A stretch of 64,000 nucleotides of DNA. It comes from Halocatena halophila (lineage in GTDB: Archaea > Halobacteriota > Halobacteria > Halobacteriales > Haloarculaceae). The stretch lies in the NCBI GenBank assembly GCA_027563145.1, contig CP071306.1, positions 124,001 through 188,000 on the forward strand, written 5' to 3'. Below the pieces are notes generated by a model, which was not told where the DNA came from, made no database searches, and saw only the letters and a list, made by a program, of their open reading frames with translations. The first letter of the stretch is position 1. The number at the start of each line of letters is the position of its first letter. Shown one piece after another: positions 36,057-46,993 of the stretch. Both the position numbers and the translations under genes were made by a program.

Positions 36057-36587
36057 ATGGAACGACGACGACTGTTGTGTGGACTCGCGTCAGTCCTCAG
36101 TGTAGCGAGCACAAGTGGCTGTCTCGAGACGACCATTCCCTGTGGAGATCCAGCTACGACGTGTATGCCTCCCGTTGAGTCATCGTCAGCCCCTGACAGG
36201 GTATCGCTTGAAGGGCCATCGAGCGTTTTGGAGCTGGGGGCCACCAGCACCGAGGTTCCGATCAAACTCAGCAATCGCTCCGAGCAGCCGGTCACGCAGA
36301 CGGCTCCCTGGCGGCTGCTTCACCAGGCCAATGATGAGTGGATTGAGACGACGACCGGCAATACAACTGCGGCTCCCCGGCAGTTCAGTCCCGATACGCA
36401 CCACGTTTTCTTGCTCCAGAGTACCGCTCACCCAGCACCCAGACGCACACGAACGTCGAAACACGTGGTTTCTCTCGAACCGGGAACGTTTGCGTTCGAA
36501 CTGCCGGTGGCAACCGCCGATTCTGACGGTGAGACTCACCGCACGCTTCGCACCGTCTTCGAATGCATTAATAAAACAACAACATAA
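36057..36587 (+). CDS. Tat lipoprotein of unknown function
   Basis: 176 residues. MERRRLLCGLASVLSVASTSG followed by Cys is a twin-arginine signal ending in a lipobox, so it is likely lipid-anchored outside the membrane. The mature part is beta-rich with two more cysteines early (CGDPATTC), consistent with an Ig-like or small immunoglobulin fold (inference). It ends 10 bp before the next gene, so co-transcription with the regulator is likely. Confidence 0.65.
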   Translation: MERRRLLCGLASVLSVASTSGCLETTIPCGDPATTCMPPVESSSAPDRVSLEGPSSVLELGATSTEVPIKLSNRSEQPVTQTAPWRLLHQANDEWIETTTGNTTAAPRQFSPDTHHVFLLQSTAHPAPRRTRTSKHVVSLEPGTFAFELPVATADSDGETHRTLRTVFECINKTTT

Positions 36588-36597
36588 GTGGTGACAG

Positions 36598-37284
36598 ATG
36601 GCAGACGACGACGGTCGGATCCTTCCGTTTCGACCCACGGTACGTACGTCCGACCTCGACCCACGGGTGGTTGGACTCGTCGATTCTGCTGGCAATCAGC
36701 TGTTCGACGCGCTTTCCTCTGAGACGGCACGAGAGATCCTTGCACAGCTCCACGAGGAGCCGGCAACGCCATCGGAGCTGGCGTCAGCGCTCGATTGCTC
36801 CCGACAAGTCGTCCACTATCATCTGGATACACTGCTGAGCACGGAGCTGATCAGGGCCGCTGACACCGGCTACTCCGAGAAAGGCGTCGAGATGACGATC
36901 TACGCGCCAGTGGCCGATCCGCTGGTGATAAAACACGAGCCAACTGATGCAGAGCGACGCCGGTGGCAGCAGGCACCGAAATTGCTCGGTGGAGCAGCAG
37001 TGGTGGCGATCGGTGCTCTGGTGACGTATTTCATGACGCGACCGGTCACGCAGCCACTGGTTGGGAGTGGCCCACCTGAATCCGACGGTTCGGCTCCACC
37101 CTCGCAACCGGTTCCTGCTTCGACGGAAGCAACGGCAACACCGAATGGAACAGTCAGCTCGACGCCGATGTCCGAGATCACGTCAGTTGCACTCTCATCG
37201 GATATGCTGGTGGCACTAATCGCACTCCTGGGCTGTCTGTTCGCCGGCTGGTGGCTGATTCAGCACGGCGTCCTCGAACGATGA
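36598..37284 (+). CDS. Membrane-anchored ArsR-type wHTH regulator
   Basis: 228 residues. N-terminal wHTH (about 32-95: LFDALSSETAREILAQLHEE, LASALDCSRQVVHYHLDTL) then two hydrophobic segments (about 128-148 GGAAVVAIGALVTYF and about 203-222) with a Pro/Ser/Thr-rich loop of about 50 residues between, probably outside the membrane. The architecture suggests one-component signalling from the envelope to DNA; the upstream lipoprotein is a candidate partner. Confidence 0.8.
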   Translation: MADDDGRILPFRPTVRTSDLDPRVVGLVDSAGNQLFDALSSETAREILAQLHEEPATPSELASALDCSRQVVHYHLDTLLSTELIRAADTGYSEKGVEMTIYAPVADPLVIKHEPTDAERRRWQQAPKLLGGAAVVAIGALVTYFMTRPVTQPLVGSGPPESDGSAPPSQPVPASTEATATPNGTVSSTPMSEITSVALSSDMLVALIALLGCLFAGWWLIQHGVLER

Positions 37285-37389
37285 CACGTCGCCGAAATCC
37301 TGGTGATTTGTCCCGGCGACTCGTCAACGCACCGCAGAGCACCACCGCATGCGGGAGATTCAAGGCGGCTGATCACCCCCGTTCGAATA

Positions 37390-38304
37390 ATGCACCGCGA
37401 GCACGTTCTCAGCACGAAGGAGCTGTCGCGGGATGATATCGAGACGGTGCTCGATCGAGCCGCCGATATCGCCCACAGCGGGACGGATCGATCCCGGTAT
37501 GCGGATACGATTCTCGCACTGCTCTTTTTCGAGCCGAGTACGCGAACGAAGATGAGCTTCGACACGGCAATGAAACGCCTGGGAGGAACGACAATCGACA
37601 TGGGATCGGTCGAATCTTCGAGTGTCACCAAAGGCGAGAGCCTTGCCGACACCATCCGGGTCATCGAAGGCTACGCCGACGCAATCGTCCTCCGACACCC
37701 GAGCGAGGGCGCAGCGAAAATGGCAAGCGAATTCGCCGACGTCCCGATCATCAATGCCGGCGACGGTGCTGGCCAGCACCCAACCCAGACGCTGTTGGAC
37801 CTCCATACGATCCGAGAGAACGTCGGCTTCGATGATCTCTCGGTCGGTATCATGGGCGATCTGAAATACGGCCGCACCGTCCATTCACTCGCACACGCGT
37901 TGACAAAAATCGACGCCAGACAGCACTTCATCAGCCCGGAATCGCTCAGACTCCCTCGATCAGTCCGCTTTGATCTCCACGAAGATGGCGCGAACGTTCG
38001 CGAACACACCGATCTCGATGACGTGCTCTCGACGCTTGATGTCCTCTACGTGACGCGCATCCAGCGCGAGCGATTCCCCGACGAGAACGAGTACCGCGAA
38101 GTTGCTGGACAGTATCGAATCACCGAAGACGCGCTCGAAGACGCGAACGATGATCTCATCGTCATGCATCCGCTTCCGCGCGTTGATGAAATTGCGCCGG
38201 GTGTTGATACGACCACGCACGCTCGCTATTTCGAGCAAGCACACAACGGCGTCCCCGTTAGAATGGCGCTGCTTGATCTCCTCCTTCAGGGTGAGACACA
38301 ATGA
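37390..38304 (+). CDS. pyrB: Aspartate carbamoyltransferase catalytic subunit
   Basis: 304 residues from ATG 37390 ([16 protein letters not shown]). First committed step of pyrimidine synthesis. Carbamoyl-phosphate loop [16 protein letters not shown], then [19 protein letters not shown], and aspartate-binding [16 protein letters not shown] overlap with pyrI downstream, so translationally coupled. Confidence 0.97.
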   Translation: MHREHVLSTKELSRDDIETVLDRAADIAHSGTDRSRYADTILALLFFEPSTRTKMSFDTAMKRLGGTTIDMGSVESSSVTKGESLADTIRVIEGYADAIVLRHPSEGAAKMASEFADVPIINAGDGAGQHPTQTLLDLHTIRENVGFDDLSVGIMGDLKYGRTVHSLAHALTKIDARQHFISPESLRLPRSVRFDLHEDGANVREHTDLDDVLSTLDVLYVTRIQRERFPDENEYREVAGQYRITEDALEDANDDLIVMHPLPRVDEIAPGVDTTTHARYFEQAHNGVPVRMALLDLLLQGETQ

Positions 38305-38762
38305 CCGATCAGGAACTCCGCGTCAGCAAAATCGAAAGCGGAACCGTCATCGACCACGTTCCTGGCGGCCACGCACTCAAAGTACTCGCAATCCTCGATA
38401 TCGACGGCTCGGACGGCGAAACTGTGAGCATCGGAATGAACGTCCCGAGTGATAAACTTGGGCGCAAAGACGTGGTGAAAGTCGAAGGCCACGAACTCAG
38501 CCAGAACGAGGTTGACGTGATCTCACTGATTGCTTCGGATGCGTCGATCAACATCATTCGTGATTTCGATGTCGTCGAAAAGAGCCGGGTCGATCGGCCG
38601 AGCACCGTCACCGACGTGATCGCCTGTCCGAATCGCAACTGCATCACCACCGAAGACGAACCCGTCCAATCGAAGTTCGACGTGCTCGAAAACGGCGTCC
38701 GGTGTGTCTACTGCAACACCATCATCCGCGAGGACCTCACAGATCACATCCACACTGCCTAG
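38301..38762 (+). CDS. pyrI: Aspartate carbamoyltransferase regulatory subunit
   Basis: 153 residues. N-terminal allosteric domain binds nucleotides ([16 protein letters not shown]); C-terminal zinc domain has the four-cysteine site in CPNRNC ... CVYC that contacts the catalytic subunit. Start overlaps the pyrB stop (ATGA). The PyrBI complex is feedback-regulated by CTP/ATP in this family. Confidence 0.96.
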   Translation: MTDQELRVSKIESGTVIDHVPGGHALKVLAILDIDGSDGETVSIGMNVPSDKLGRKDVVKVEGHELSQNEVDVISLIASDASINIIRDFDVVEKSRVDRPSTVTDVIACPNRNCITTEDEPVQSKFDVLENGVRCVYCNTIIREDLTDHIHTA

Positions 38763-38766
38763 GCCG

Positions 38767-39021
38767 CTACTCGCGAAGGATGTACTTCACCTGGGCCATC
38801 CGTCGCCCACACTGTGGACACGTGCTCCAGGCGCCGGGATACGGTCGCGTGCTCTCTGAAAGAAGTTCACACGGAACACAGCTGTAAAGTCGTGGAGAGT
38901 CCGACCGAATTCGCTCCCATCGGGCCGCAGAAAGCGTCCGATGCATTTCTTCGTCGACGTACGTTTTGACACGCACCGGAACACCACCACTCCCCACATT
39001 CTGTGCGCTATCTATCGCCAT
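38767..39021 (-). CDS. 84-residue zinc-ribbon protein
   Basis: C-terminal half carries CVPC and CPQCGRRM, a Cys4 zinc ribbon. The N-terminal half is polar (VKTYVDEEMHRTLSAARW). No family name can be given; such small ribbons are frequent in haloarchaea. Convergent with pyrI, with 4 bp between the stops. Confidence 0.65.
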   Translation of the reverse strand: MAIDSAQNVGSGGVPVRVKTYVDEEMHRTLSAARWERIRSDSPRLYSCVPCELLSESTRPYPGAWSTCPQCGRRMAQVKYILRE

Positions 39022-39123
39022 CTGTTAGCTGAACGTACTCACGGATTGTATGTTACTATATCGAATCGTGTAAATATGTTATATTGTTCCTCCCAGCAGT
39101 GTTCCACATAGTGTGATTCGAAC

Positions 39124-39252
39124 TCAACCGTGCCATTTTGGAATGAGCATTCCACAGTCATCGCACACCAAACAGCCGTCCTCATACCGATTTCCACTGT
39201 AGTTCGTCACGTTCCCGCTCCCACACTCAAAACACTGTTTGAAATCTGTCAC
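39124..39252 (-). CDS. 42-residue zinc-finger microprotein
   Basis: Starts at GTG 39252 (MTDFKQCFECGSGNV); a GTG eight codons further upstream is an alternative. Two Cys pairs, CFEC and CLVCDDC, form a complete zinc ribbon. The sequence ends MLIPKWHG. The frame is intact and nearly every residue belongs to the zinc fold, so coding is likely despite its size. Haloarchaeal Cys4 microproteins of this size are known to affect growth and stress; the role here is unknown. Confidence 0.7.
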   Translation of the reverse strand: MTDFKQCFECGSGNVTNYSGNRYEDGCLVCDDCGMLIPKWHG

Positions 39253-39354
39253 TACCAGTATATGGCTGTTCACGTATAAATCATTTCCTACCTGTGATAA
39301 TTGGTATCATAATACTCCTGGGTGGATCGATATTGCTGAATGAATTTTCGTTAA

Positions 39355-40815
<1,461 letters not shown>

Positions 40816-40862
40816 CAGACACGTAGAAACACATTTGGTGGCGCAGAAACAACCCTCAGGCG

Positions 40863-40934
40863 ATGTCCAAGAAAGTACTCGTTGCGTTCGCCTTGATCGC
40901 AGTCATTATCGGCGCAGTCGTTCTCAAAAAGTAG
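40863..40934 (+). CDS. 23-residue single-helix membrane microprotein
   Basis: ATG 40863 to TAG 40934 encodes MSKKVLVAFALIAVIIGAVV plus LKK. Basic residues at both ends flank one hydrophobic helix, exactly the form of a small transmembrane peptide. It lies 47 bp after thiC on the same strand. Below the size limit of gene finders, so easily missed; also short enough to be chance. Confidence 0.45.
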   Translation: MSKKVLVAFALIAVIIGAVVLKK

Positions 40935-41023
40935 CGAGACGAGACTCGCCACGACATACGGACGCTGGTCGCACCAACGGAGCGAACGAACGACTTACCC
41001 CATCGCTCCTCCAATCCGTCAGT

Positions 41024-41848
41024 ATGTACGGTGTCGTCACCCGTAACGAGGGCGAACTCCACTGGCCGGCGTTCGATACCGCGTTTTTTGAGGCCAAATC
41101 CGTTAGCGGACGCGCCGAACAGCCCCAGCCGGATGTCGTCAATATGGTGTCGTGTTTCGCGGACAACGCCACGGCTCGCGACTCTCCGGCACTCGTCCCA
41201 GTGAGCGAAACTGGCGAGCGGGCCACTCGAGAGCAGCCGTATTTCGACTGGGCGCACATCTGTCCAACGCACGACCGATACCGCGAGGGAGTGTTGGCAA
41301 CGATCGAAGAGTGTGTCGCGGTCAGTCCCGATCTCCGACTTGATGACGTGGGCTTTCCACGACCGGAGTACTGCCACTGTGATCGGTGCAATCAGGCATT
41401 TGGCGACAGCGAGTTCACGGACAGATTTGCCTGGCGACAATCGGTCATCGAATCGTTCCTCCAGGACGTTCGCGATATCGTTCCCGGTCGGCTGTATCTC
41501 ACGCTCTATCCGGATCCGTATCCCGGCCATCTCCAGAAACGAACCGGGATCGATCCAACAGCGCTCGAAATGATCGATGAGTTCGTTATTCCGATCTACG
41601 ACATGGCCTATTCGACCACCTACTGGCTCGAATCGCTCGCCAAGGGCTTTGTTTCCCGTCTAAAAACACCGTTCAGCATCGAACTATATGCCGTCGATGT
41701 CGACGTGGATGCACTCGGAAAAGCGACGACGGTCGCACAGGCGTACGCAAAAGACGTGCTGTTTGGTTACGATGCCAGCAACGCCCAGGCAACGATTCGA
41801 CGACTCGATGCTGACGCCCGGGATGGAAAATCGTTCTCTCACACGTAG
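41024..41848 (+). CDS. TIM-barrel glycosidase-like protein
   Basis: 274 residues from ATG 41024 (MYGVVTRNEGELHW). Layout suggests a beta/alpha barrel of the uncharacterised glycoside-hydrolase-like type: ICPTHDRYREGVLATIEECV, then LRLDDVGFPRPEYCHCDRC with a C-x-C-x2-C site that is common beside the barrel, then VIPIYDMAYSTTYWLESL and a late LYAVDVDVDALG strand. Catalytic residues cannot be assigned and enzyme activity is unproven. Confidence 0.6.
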   Translation: MYGVVTRNEGELHWPAFDTAFFEAKSVSGRAEQPQPDVVNMVSCFADNATARDSPALVPVSETGERATREQPYFDWAHICPTHDRYREGVLATIEECVAVSPDLRLDDVGFPRPEYCHCDRCNQAFGDSEFTDRFAWRQSVIESFLQDVRDIVPGRLYLTLYPDPYPGHLQKRTGIDPTALEMIDEFVIPIYDMAYSTTYWLESLAKGFVSRLKTPFSIELYAVDVDVDALGKATTVAQAYAKDVLFGYDASNAQATIRRLDADARDGKSFSHT

Positions 41849-42061
41849 CCCGATGGCGTCCGTGTCGTTTTGTTATAGCCACAAAACACTTATAGGAATA
41901 CGTTAGTTCTCTAATTGGATCGGGCGTAGTTGGACACAATCCCCCCAAGACTGACATCCCTAGGCTCTGTTGCCGACTGGTCCGGCAAACAAGCCTCTCA
42001 TCTCTGTGTCCGACGTTCCGATTCCTCCCCCCTCTCTCACCGTGGTTTTATTCTCGTCTTT

Positions 42062-42080
42062 CGGTGGGCTCTGCCCACCG
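42062..42080. terminator. Perfect inverted repeat between convergent genes
   Basis: CGGTGGGC-tct-GCCCACCG, 8-bp stem with a 3-base loop, placed between the convergent 41024 and pccX genes. It could mark transcription end for either gene, but T-tracts are weak on both sides. Confidence 0.35.
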
Positions 42081-42090
42081 ATCTGCTTTC

Positions 42091-42333
42091 TTAAAGCCGA
42101 CTGGCTGCAGTCCAACTGTCAGCCGGTGCAGATTGTGGCACTCGACGCCCACGTACACCGGTCGCTTCGAGTCGCCCGATGAACTGCCACGGATCGTTCG
42201 CCCAGCCAGCCCGCGCTTTGTCCCCATCGGACTCGGTGGCTCGCATCGATTGAACGTGCTGGAGGATGGCAGCCGTGATCACCGCGCCTTCGGAGTCGCT
42301 GACCGTCGTCGGGCGGTTGATCGAGACGTTCAT
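42091..42333 (-). CDS. pccX: Acyl-CoA carboxylase small subunit (PccX/epsilon-like)
   Basis: 80 residues. Position (directly after pccB, ATGA overlap) and size match PccX of Haloferax mediterranei, the third subunit needed for propionyl-CoA carboxylase activity. The N-terminal half is Thr/Val-rich (SEGAVITAAILQHVQSM). The C-terminal half includes DPWQFIGRLEATGVRG, which resembles the tail of actinobacterial epsilon subunits. Assignment rests mainly on context. Confidence 0.75.
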   Translation of the reverse strand: MNVSINRPTTVSDSEGAVITAAILQHVQSMRATESDGDKARAGWANDPWQFIGRLEATGVRGRRVPQSAPADSWTAASRL

Positions 42334-43880
42334 AGTGGGATGTTGCCGTGCTTTCTGGATGGTTGTTCTTTGCGCTTCGATCGCAACATCTTCAGATCAG
42401 CTATCAACCGCTGGCGTGTCGCTGGTGGTTCGAGCACGTCATCGACGAAACCACGGTCGGCTGCGGTGTATGGGTTCGCAAACGCGTCACGATACTCATC
42501 GATGAGCTCCTGTCGGCGGGCCTCGACGTTCTCAGCCGCCTCTAGCTCGTCGTCGTAGAGGATGTTCACCGCACCTTGCGGGCCCATCACGGCAATTTCT
42601 GCGGTTGGCCAGGCGTAGTTCACGTCCGCTCCGATGTGTTTCGAGGCCATCACGTCGTACGCACCGCCGTATGCTTTCCGGGTGATTACCGTCAACAGTG
42701 GGACGGTCGCCTCAGAGAAGGCATAGAGAAGCTTTGCTCCGTGTTTGATGATCCCGTTGTGTTCCTGGTCGGTGCCGGGCATGAAACCTGGTACGTCCAC
42801 GAGCGTCACGATCGGGATGTTGAACGCATCACAGAACCGGACGAATCGTGAGCCCTTCAGACTCGCGTCGATGTCGAGCGTTCCGGCGTTCGCTCGGGGC
42901 TGGTTGGCCACGACACCGACGCTGTGCCCGTCGAGCCGGCCAAAGCCGGTGATGAGATTCCGGGCGTACTCGGATGCCACCTCGAAAAAGGAATCGCTGT
43001 CGACGATGTTCTCGATCACCGCAGTCATGTCGTATGGTTTCTGTGGCTCGTCTGGGACCAGCTCCAACAGCTCTTCGGGTTGGCGGTTCGGATCGTCCCA
43101 CGGTTCGACGCGTGGTGGGTCCTCAACGTTGTTCTGTGGGAGATACGAGAGCAACAGCCGAATCTCATCGAGCGCCTGTTGCTCTGCGTCGGCCGAGAAC
43201 TGCGAGACACCGCTTTCGCTGGCGTGTGTTTGTGCACCACCGAGCTCTTCGAACCCGACCTCCTCACCGGTGACCGTCTCGATCACGTCGGGGCCGGTGA
43301 TGAACATGTGGCTCGTCTCTTTGACCATAAAGATGAAGTCCGTAATCGCGGGTGAGTAGACCGCCCCCCCAGCACAGGGTCCCATGATCGCCGAAATCTG
43401 TGGTACGACGCCGCTTGCTTTTTGATTCCGGTGGAAGATGTCGGCGTATCCCGCGAGCGATTCGACGCCTTCCTGAATCCTGGCCCCTGCAGAGTCGTTG
43501 AGCCCGATGATTGGTGCGCCCACTTCCATCGCTCGATCCATCACCTTACAGACCTTCTCGGCGAACACTTTCCCGAGCGATCCACCAAAGACCGTGAAAT
43601 CGTGCGCAAAGACGAACACCGTCCGACCATCCACCTCGCCGTAGCCCGTCACCACACCATCGCCGGGAATCTTCGTCTCTCCCAGGTCGAAGTTATCGGA
43701 ATCGTGCGTCCGGAGTTGGTCGAACTCTTCGAACGTTCCGTCATCCAGAAAGTACTCAACCCGTTCGCGGGCGGTCATCTTTCCTTTCTCGTGCTGAGCA
43801 TCGATTCGGTCTTGGCCTCCGCCGAGGCGTGCACGTTCTTTTCGTTCGCGTACGTCCTCGATTTTCTCGTCCATGGTCAT
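42330..43880 (-). CDS. pccB: Acyl-CoA (propionyl-CoA) carboxylase carboxyltransferase subunit
   Basis: 516 residues from ATG 43880; an ATG two codons in also fits. Transfers the carboxyl group from carboxybiotin to propionyl-CoA or acetyl-CoA. Two crotonase-fold domains: the N-terminal MTARERVEYFLDDGTF and ARIQEGVESLAGYADIF, the acyl-CoA GPCAGGAVYSPAI oxyanion loop, and the C-terminal PRANAGTLDIDASLKGSRF and RKAYGGAYDVMAS. The upstream region is short, so it is probably the first gene of the pccBX operon. Confidence 0.95.
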   Translation of the reverse strand: MTMDEKIEDVRERKERARLGGGQDRIDAQHEKGKMTARERVEYFLDDGTFEEFDQLRTHDSDNFDLGETKIPGDGVVTGYGEVDGRTVFVFAHDFTVFGGSLGKVFAEKVCKVMDRAMEVGAPIIGLNDSAGARIQEGVESLAGYADIFHRNQKASGVVPQISAIMGPCAGGAVYSPAITDFIFMVKETSHMFITGPDVIETVTGEEVGFEELGGAQTHASESGVSQFSADAEQQALDEIRLLLSYLPQNNVEDPPRVEPWDDPNRQPEELLELVPDEPQKPYDMTAVIENIVDSDSFFEVASEYARNLITGFGRLDGHSVGVVANQPRANAGTLDIDASLKGSRFVRFCDAFNIPIVTLVDVPGFMPGTDQEHNGIIKHGAKLLYAFSEATVPLLTVITRKAYGGAYDVMASKHIGADVNYAWPTAEIAVMGPQGAVNILYDDELEAAENVEARRQELIDEYRDAFANPYTAADRGFVDDVLEPPATRQRLIADLKMLRSKRKEQPSRKHGNIPL

Positions 43881-43992
43881 AGCTGATTGGTGGAGTTTTC
43901 GCCAGGATCCGCAAAAGGATACCGAACCGGAAAGCTTCTCGGAACACTGTTCGAACCGAGTGAAATTTAGCGTTCCTCCCCTAGGAGGCTCT

Positions 43993-44616
43993 GTGGAAAA
44001 CGTAACTGATCGAACGAGCAATCCATTCGGCATGTCTCCGCCGTGTGGGTCGTTCGTGCCGGGCTATGGCGACGCAAATGCGGATTTTCACGTTATCGGC
44101 GACCATCCGGGGGTTCACGGCGGCACAGAGTCGGGTGTGCCGTTCACCAGCGATTCGGGGCTCAAACTCCAGCGGGCGCTTTTCGAGGCCGGTATCGTTG
44201 AGTCGCCTGGCGTGCGTCCGACGCTCGGCCAGACGTTCTTTTCATATCTTCATTTCTGTGTTGCCGATGGGACGCCAACAGCTGCTTCCTACACCGACCT
44301 GGAGCGGTTTTTCGACGCCGAACTCCGCGCGATTGCAGCGCACGTCCTGTTACCCGTCGGTGAGCGACCCACACGCCACGTGCTAGAGACGTTTACCCCC
44401 CGTTCATTTGCTACAACGTCGATGGCGGAGCTCCACGCCACGGAGATCCGTGGCAGTGGCTTTCTCGTCTATCCAATCCGTGAACCGGCTGCGTGGTCTG
44501 ACGGGGACCGAGCAACGCTCATCTCTACACTGGAGTCACTGCAACGACACCAGTACGAACGCCAGGCGGATCTTGGTCGGTTCCTTCCGACCGACACCAC
44601 CTATCACGTCAGATAG
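43993..44616 (+). CDS. Uracil-DNA glycosylase-family protein
   Basis: 207 residues. The start GTG 43993 is fixed by a strong Shine-Dalgarno AGGAGG at 43983-43988, four bases before it. Landmarks: PPCGSFVPGYGDANADFHVI and GDHPGVHGGTESGVPFTSDSG, which match the family-4/5-like UDG signature. Downstream LLPVGERPTRHVLETFTP, and YPIREPAAW where other UDGs carry the HPS/HPA loop. No FeS cysteines were found (one Cys near the start and one later). Role in base-excision repair is inference. Confidence 0.75.
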   Translation: MENVTDRTSNPFGMSPPCGSFVPGYGDANADFHVIGDHPGVHGGTESGVPFTSDSGLKLQRALFEAGIVESPGVRPTLGQTFFSYLHFCVADGTPTAASYTDLERFFDAELRAIAAHVLLPVGERPTRHVLETFTPRSFATTSMAELHATEIRGSGFLVYPIREPAAWSDGDRATLISTLESLQRHQYERQADLGRFLPTDTTYHVR

Positions 44617-44626
44617 CGCACACCGT

Positions 44627-45982
44627 TCACTGCAGCGGCGGTGGAACGTAGTACGTTCCGGTCTCAGCCGTGATGAAGAGATCGTGGAGGTTCAACAACA
44701 CCACGACGATGACGGCTACCAACACGAACGTTCGCAGTCCCCAGAGCCATGTTTTTGCGAGTGTAGGGCTCGCAAGACCCTTTTGCAGCTCCTCGACCGC
44801 AGTGTTGCCCATGATCCAGCCAACGAAGATCACCACGAACAGCACTGCCAATGGGAGAAGCAACGAGACGCCAATGTTGTCGAACCACGTGAGCCAGGCG
44901 GTGTCCCAGGCCGAGAGCGTTCCAAGGAGGAACGCTACCCCACCAATTCCTAGCGTCGCGTACAGTCGCGGAATATCGAACTCATCGACGACATAGGCAA
45001 CCGGTGCTTCGAGCAAACTGATCGCCGAAGAGAGCGCTGCGATCAGCACGACGAAAAAGAAGATCACACCGAGGAGCTGTCCGAACCCACCAAATTTCGA
45101 GAGTGCGATCGGAATTGCGACGAACACCGCACCGGGACCGCCACCTGCGCCGGTCGCAAACGTGTTCCCTACAAACAACAACGGGAGCACGACCACGCCA
45201 GCGAGAATCCCGACGAACGTGTTCGTGATGGCAATCGAGATCCCATCGGTGGCAAGATCGTCATCGTCGCCCAGATAGGACGCGTAGGTGATCATCACAC
45301 TGAACCCAACAGACAGTGAGAACAGCGCCTGTCCTACTGCAGCTGGAATAATCGTCGTCGGTTCGTCGGTGATAGCCGAAAAGTCAGGATTGAAGAGGAA
45401 CTGATACCCTTCCATTGCACCCGGCTGGAAGAACGTGTACACCGCCAGGCCGAGCAAAAAGAGCACGATCGAGGGAACCATCAGCTTTGTTGCCGTCTCG
45501 ATCCCGCGCTCGACGCCCAGCGCAACGATCCCGATCGTGATGAGCATGAACACCACGTGCAGAATGATCGCCCCCTGTCCCATCGAGACCGCAGAAAAGT
45601 ATTCGCCAGTGTTCTGAAACGCCGAGCCAGTGGCGCTGCCGAAGATGTAGCGAATCACCCAGCCACCGATCACGCTGTAGTACGACAGCGTCCAGAAACT
45701 CGCCAGAACACCAATTGCGCCGATAAAGCGCCACGATCCATGTCCGATCTCTCTAAACGCCCCGATGGCATCTACCTGTGCCCGACGCCCGATCACGAAC
45801 TCCGCGAGCAACGCCGGGAGCCCGATCACGACGATCGCGATCAGGTAGATGACCAAAAATGCCCCACCACCGGAGTCGGCGGCGAGAAACGGGAATCGCC
45901 AAATGTTACCTAAACCAACAGCACTCCCCACGGCTGCCAGAATGAATCCAAGTCGAGTTGTCCAGGTCTCTCGTTCAGCCAT
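44627..45982 (-). CDS. Sodium-dependent neurotransmitter symporter (SNF) family transporter
   Basis: 451 residues from ATG 45982 (MAERETWTTRLG). LeuT fold: N-terminal GFILAAVGSAVGLGNIWRFP in helix 1, followed by eleven further hydrophobic segments; GGGGPGA-type loop and FSLSVGFSVMITYASYL are also seen. Na+-driven uptake of amino acids or similar compounds is expected; substrate unknown. Convergent with the UDG gene. Confidence 0.93.
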   Translation of the reverse strand: MAERETWTTRLGFILAAVGSAVGLGNIWRFPFLAADSGGGAFLVIYLIAIVVIGLPALLAEFVIGRRAQVDAIGAFREIGHGSWRFIGAIGVLASFWTLSYYSVIGGWVIRYIFGSATGSAFQNTGEYFSAVSMGQGAIILHVVFMLITIGIVALGVERGIETATKLMVPSIVLFLLGLAVYTFFQPGAMEGYQFLFNPDFSAITDEPTTIIPAAVGQALFSLSVGFSVMITYASYLGDDDDLATDGISIAITNTFVGILAGVVVLPLLFVGNTFATGAGGGPGAVFVAIPIALSKFGGFGQLLGVIFFFVVLIAALSSAISLLEAPVAYVVDEFDIPRLYATLGIGGVAFLLGTLSAWDTAWLTWFDNIGVSLLLPLAVLFVVIFVGWIMGNTAVEELQKGLASPTLAKTWLWGLRTFVLVAVIVVVLLNLHDLFITAETGTYYVPPPLQ

Positions 45983-46255
45983 TAACATTTGCTCGAGCGA
46001 ATGAATCTATTTAAACTCCACGATACGACACGTGGCAACCTGTCCCACAGTGCCAGTGGAGTAATAATTCAAAACCGCAGTATGTAGACCATGATATGCC
46101 GAATCAATCAGAACATCATCAATGTATATTTGACAGGTTAGAACAAACACGTGTTTAGATATGGTTGTCGGATATATTTGTACTAATTGCCGAACGATAA
46201 TCTGGGATCGAACAAAATTCAGTTGTATTTTCAGTATAAAAGGGTCGAAATAGCC

Positions 46256-46963
46256 CTACGCCTCGCCATACACGGGGATGGCTGCTCCGCTTGTCACCGT
46301 GGTGGCTGGAGAACAGAGGACGGCGATCGTCTCAGCGATATCTGCTGGGTCGACCCATTTTTCATAATCAGCATCTTCCATTGCGTTTCGGTTGGCTGGC
46401 GTATCGATCACGCTGGGCATGACGGCGTTCGCCCTGAGTTCGCCAGACTGTTCTTCGGCGATCGTTTCGATGATTCGTCGAACACCGGCTTTGGCGGCCC
46501 GATATGGGCCATCGCCCTCTCCACCCTCTAGCGAGGCGCGCGCAGAGACGGCAACGATCGACCCGTTCGTCCGTTGTAAACTCGGAATGGCGTGTTTTGC
46601 CGCCAGAAACAGCGTCCTCAGGTTGACGGCGAACAGTTGTTCGAAGGTGTCGATACTGGTTTCCTGAATTGGTGTTCCTCCCTGCCACATGCCAGCGATC
46701 GAACAGAGTGCGTCGAACTCGCCGTGGTCATCTTTCATTGTTTCGTACGCCTGAACAACGGATGATTCGTCAGTAAAATCGGCCTGGTAGAACTGCGCGC
46801 GCTTTGGAAGCGCATCAACGTCATTCTCCTCAACGATGTCGGTTGCACAAACAGTCGCACCAGCAGCCGTAAACTGCTCGACAACGGCCGTTCCGAGGGT
46901 GCCAGCCGCTCCTGTGACGACCACCACTTCGTCGGTGAAATCCAATTCGACGGATCGCGCCAT
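46256..46963 (-). CDS. Short-chain dehydrogenase/reductase
   Basis: 235 residues. Cofactor motif VVVTGAAGTLGTAVVEQF, acidic Asp after strand 2 (CATDIVEEND, suggesting NAD preference), catalytic Ser in IVAVSARAS and YxxxK in GPYRAAKAGVRR. C-terminal SPATTVTSGAAIPVYGEA is the usual SDR ending. Substrate unknown. Confidence 0.92.
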   Translation of the reverse strand: MARSVELDFTDEVVVVTGAAGTLGTAVVEQFTAAGATVCATDIVEENDVDALPKRAQFYQADFTDESSVVQAYETMKDDHGEFDALCSIAGMWQGGTPIQETSIDTFEQLFAVNLRTLFLAAKHAIPSLQRTNGSIVAVSARASLEGGEGDGPYRAAKAGVRRIIETIAEEQSGELRANAVMPSVIDTPANRNAMEDADYEKWVDPADIAETIAVLCSPATTVTSGAAIPVYGEA

Positions 46964-46993
46964 ATGTTTCTCTCAATCTATCGCAGAATAAAT

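Noticed and set aside
44627-45982. Amino-acid specificity of the SNF transporter
   Set aside because: Substrate-binding residues vary too much in archaeal members for a prediction from sequence alone.
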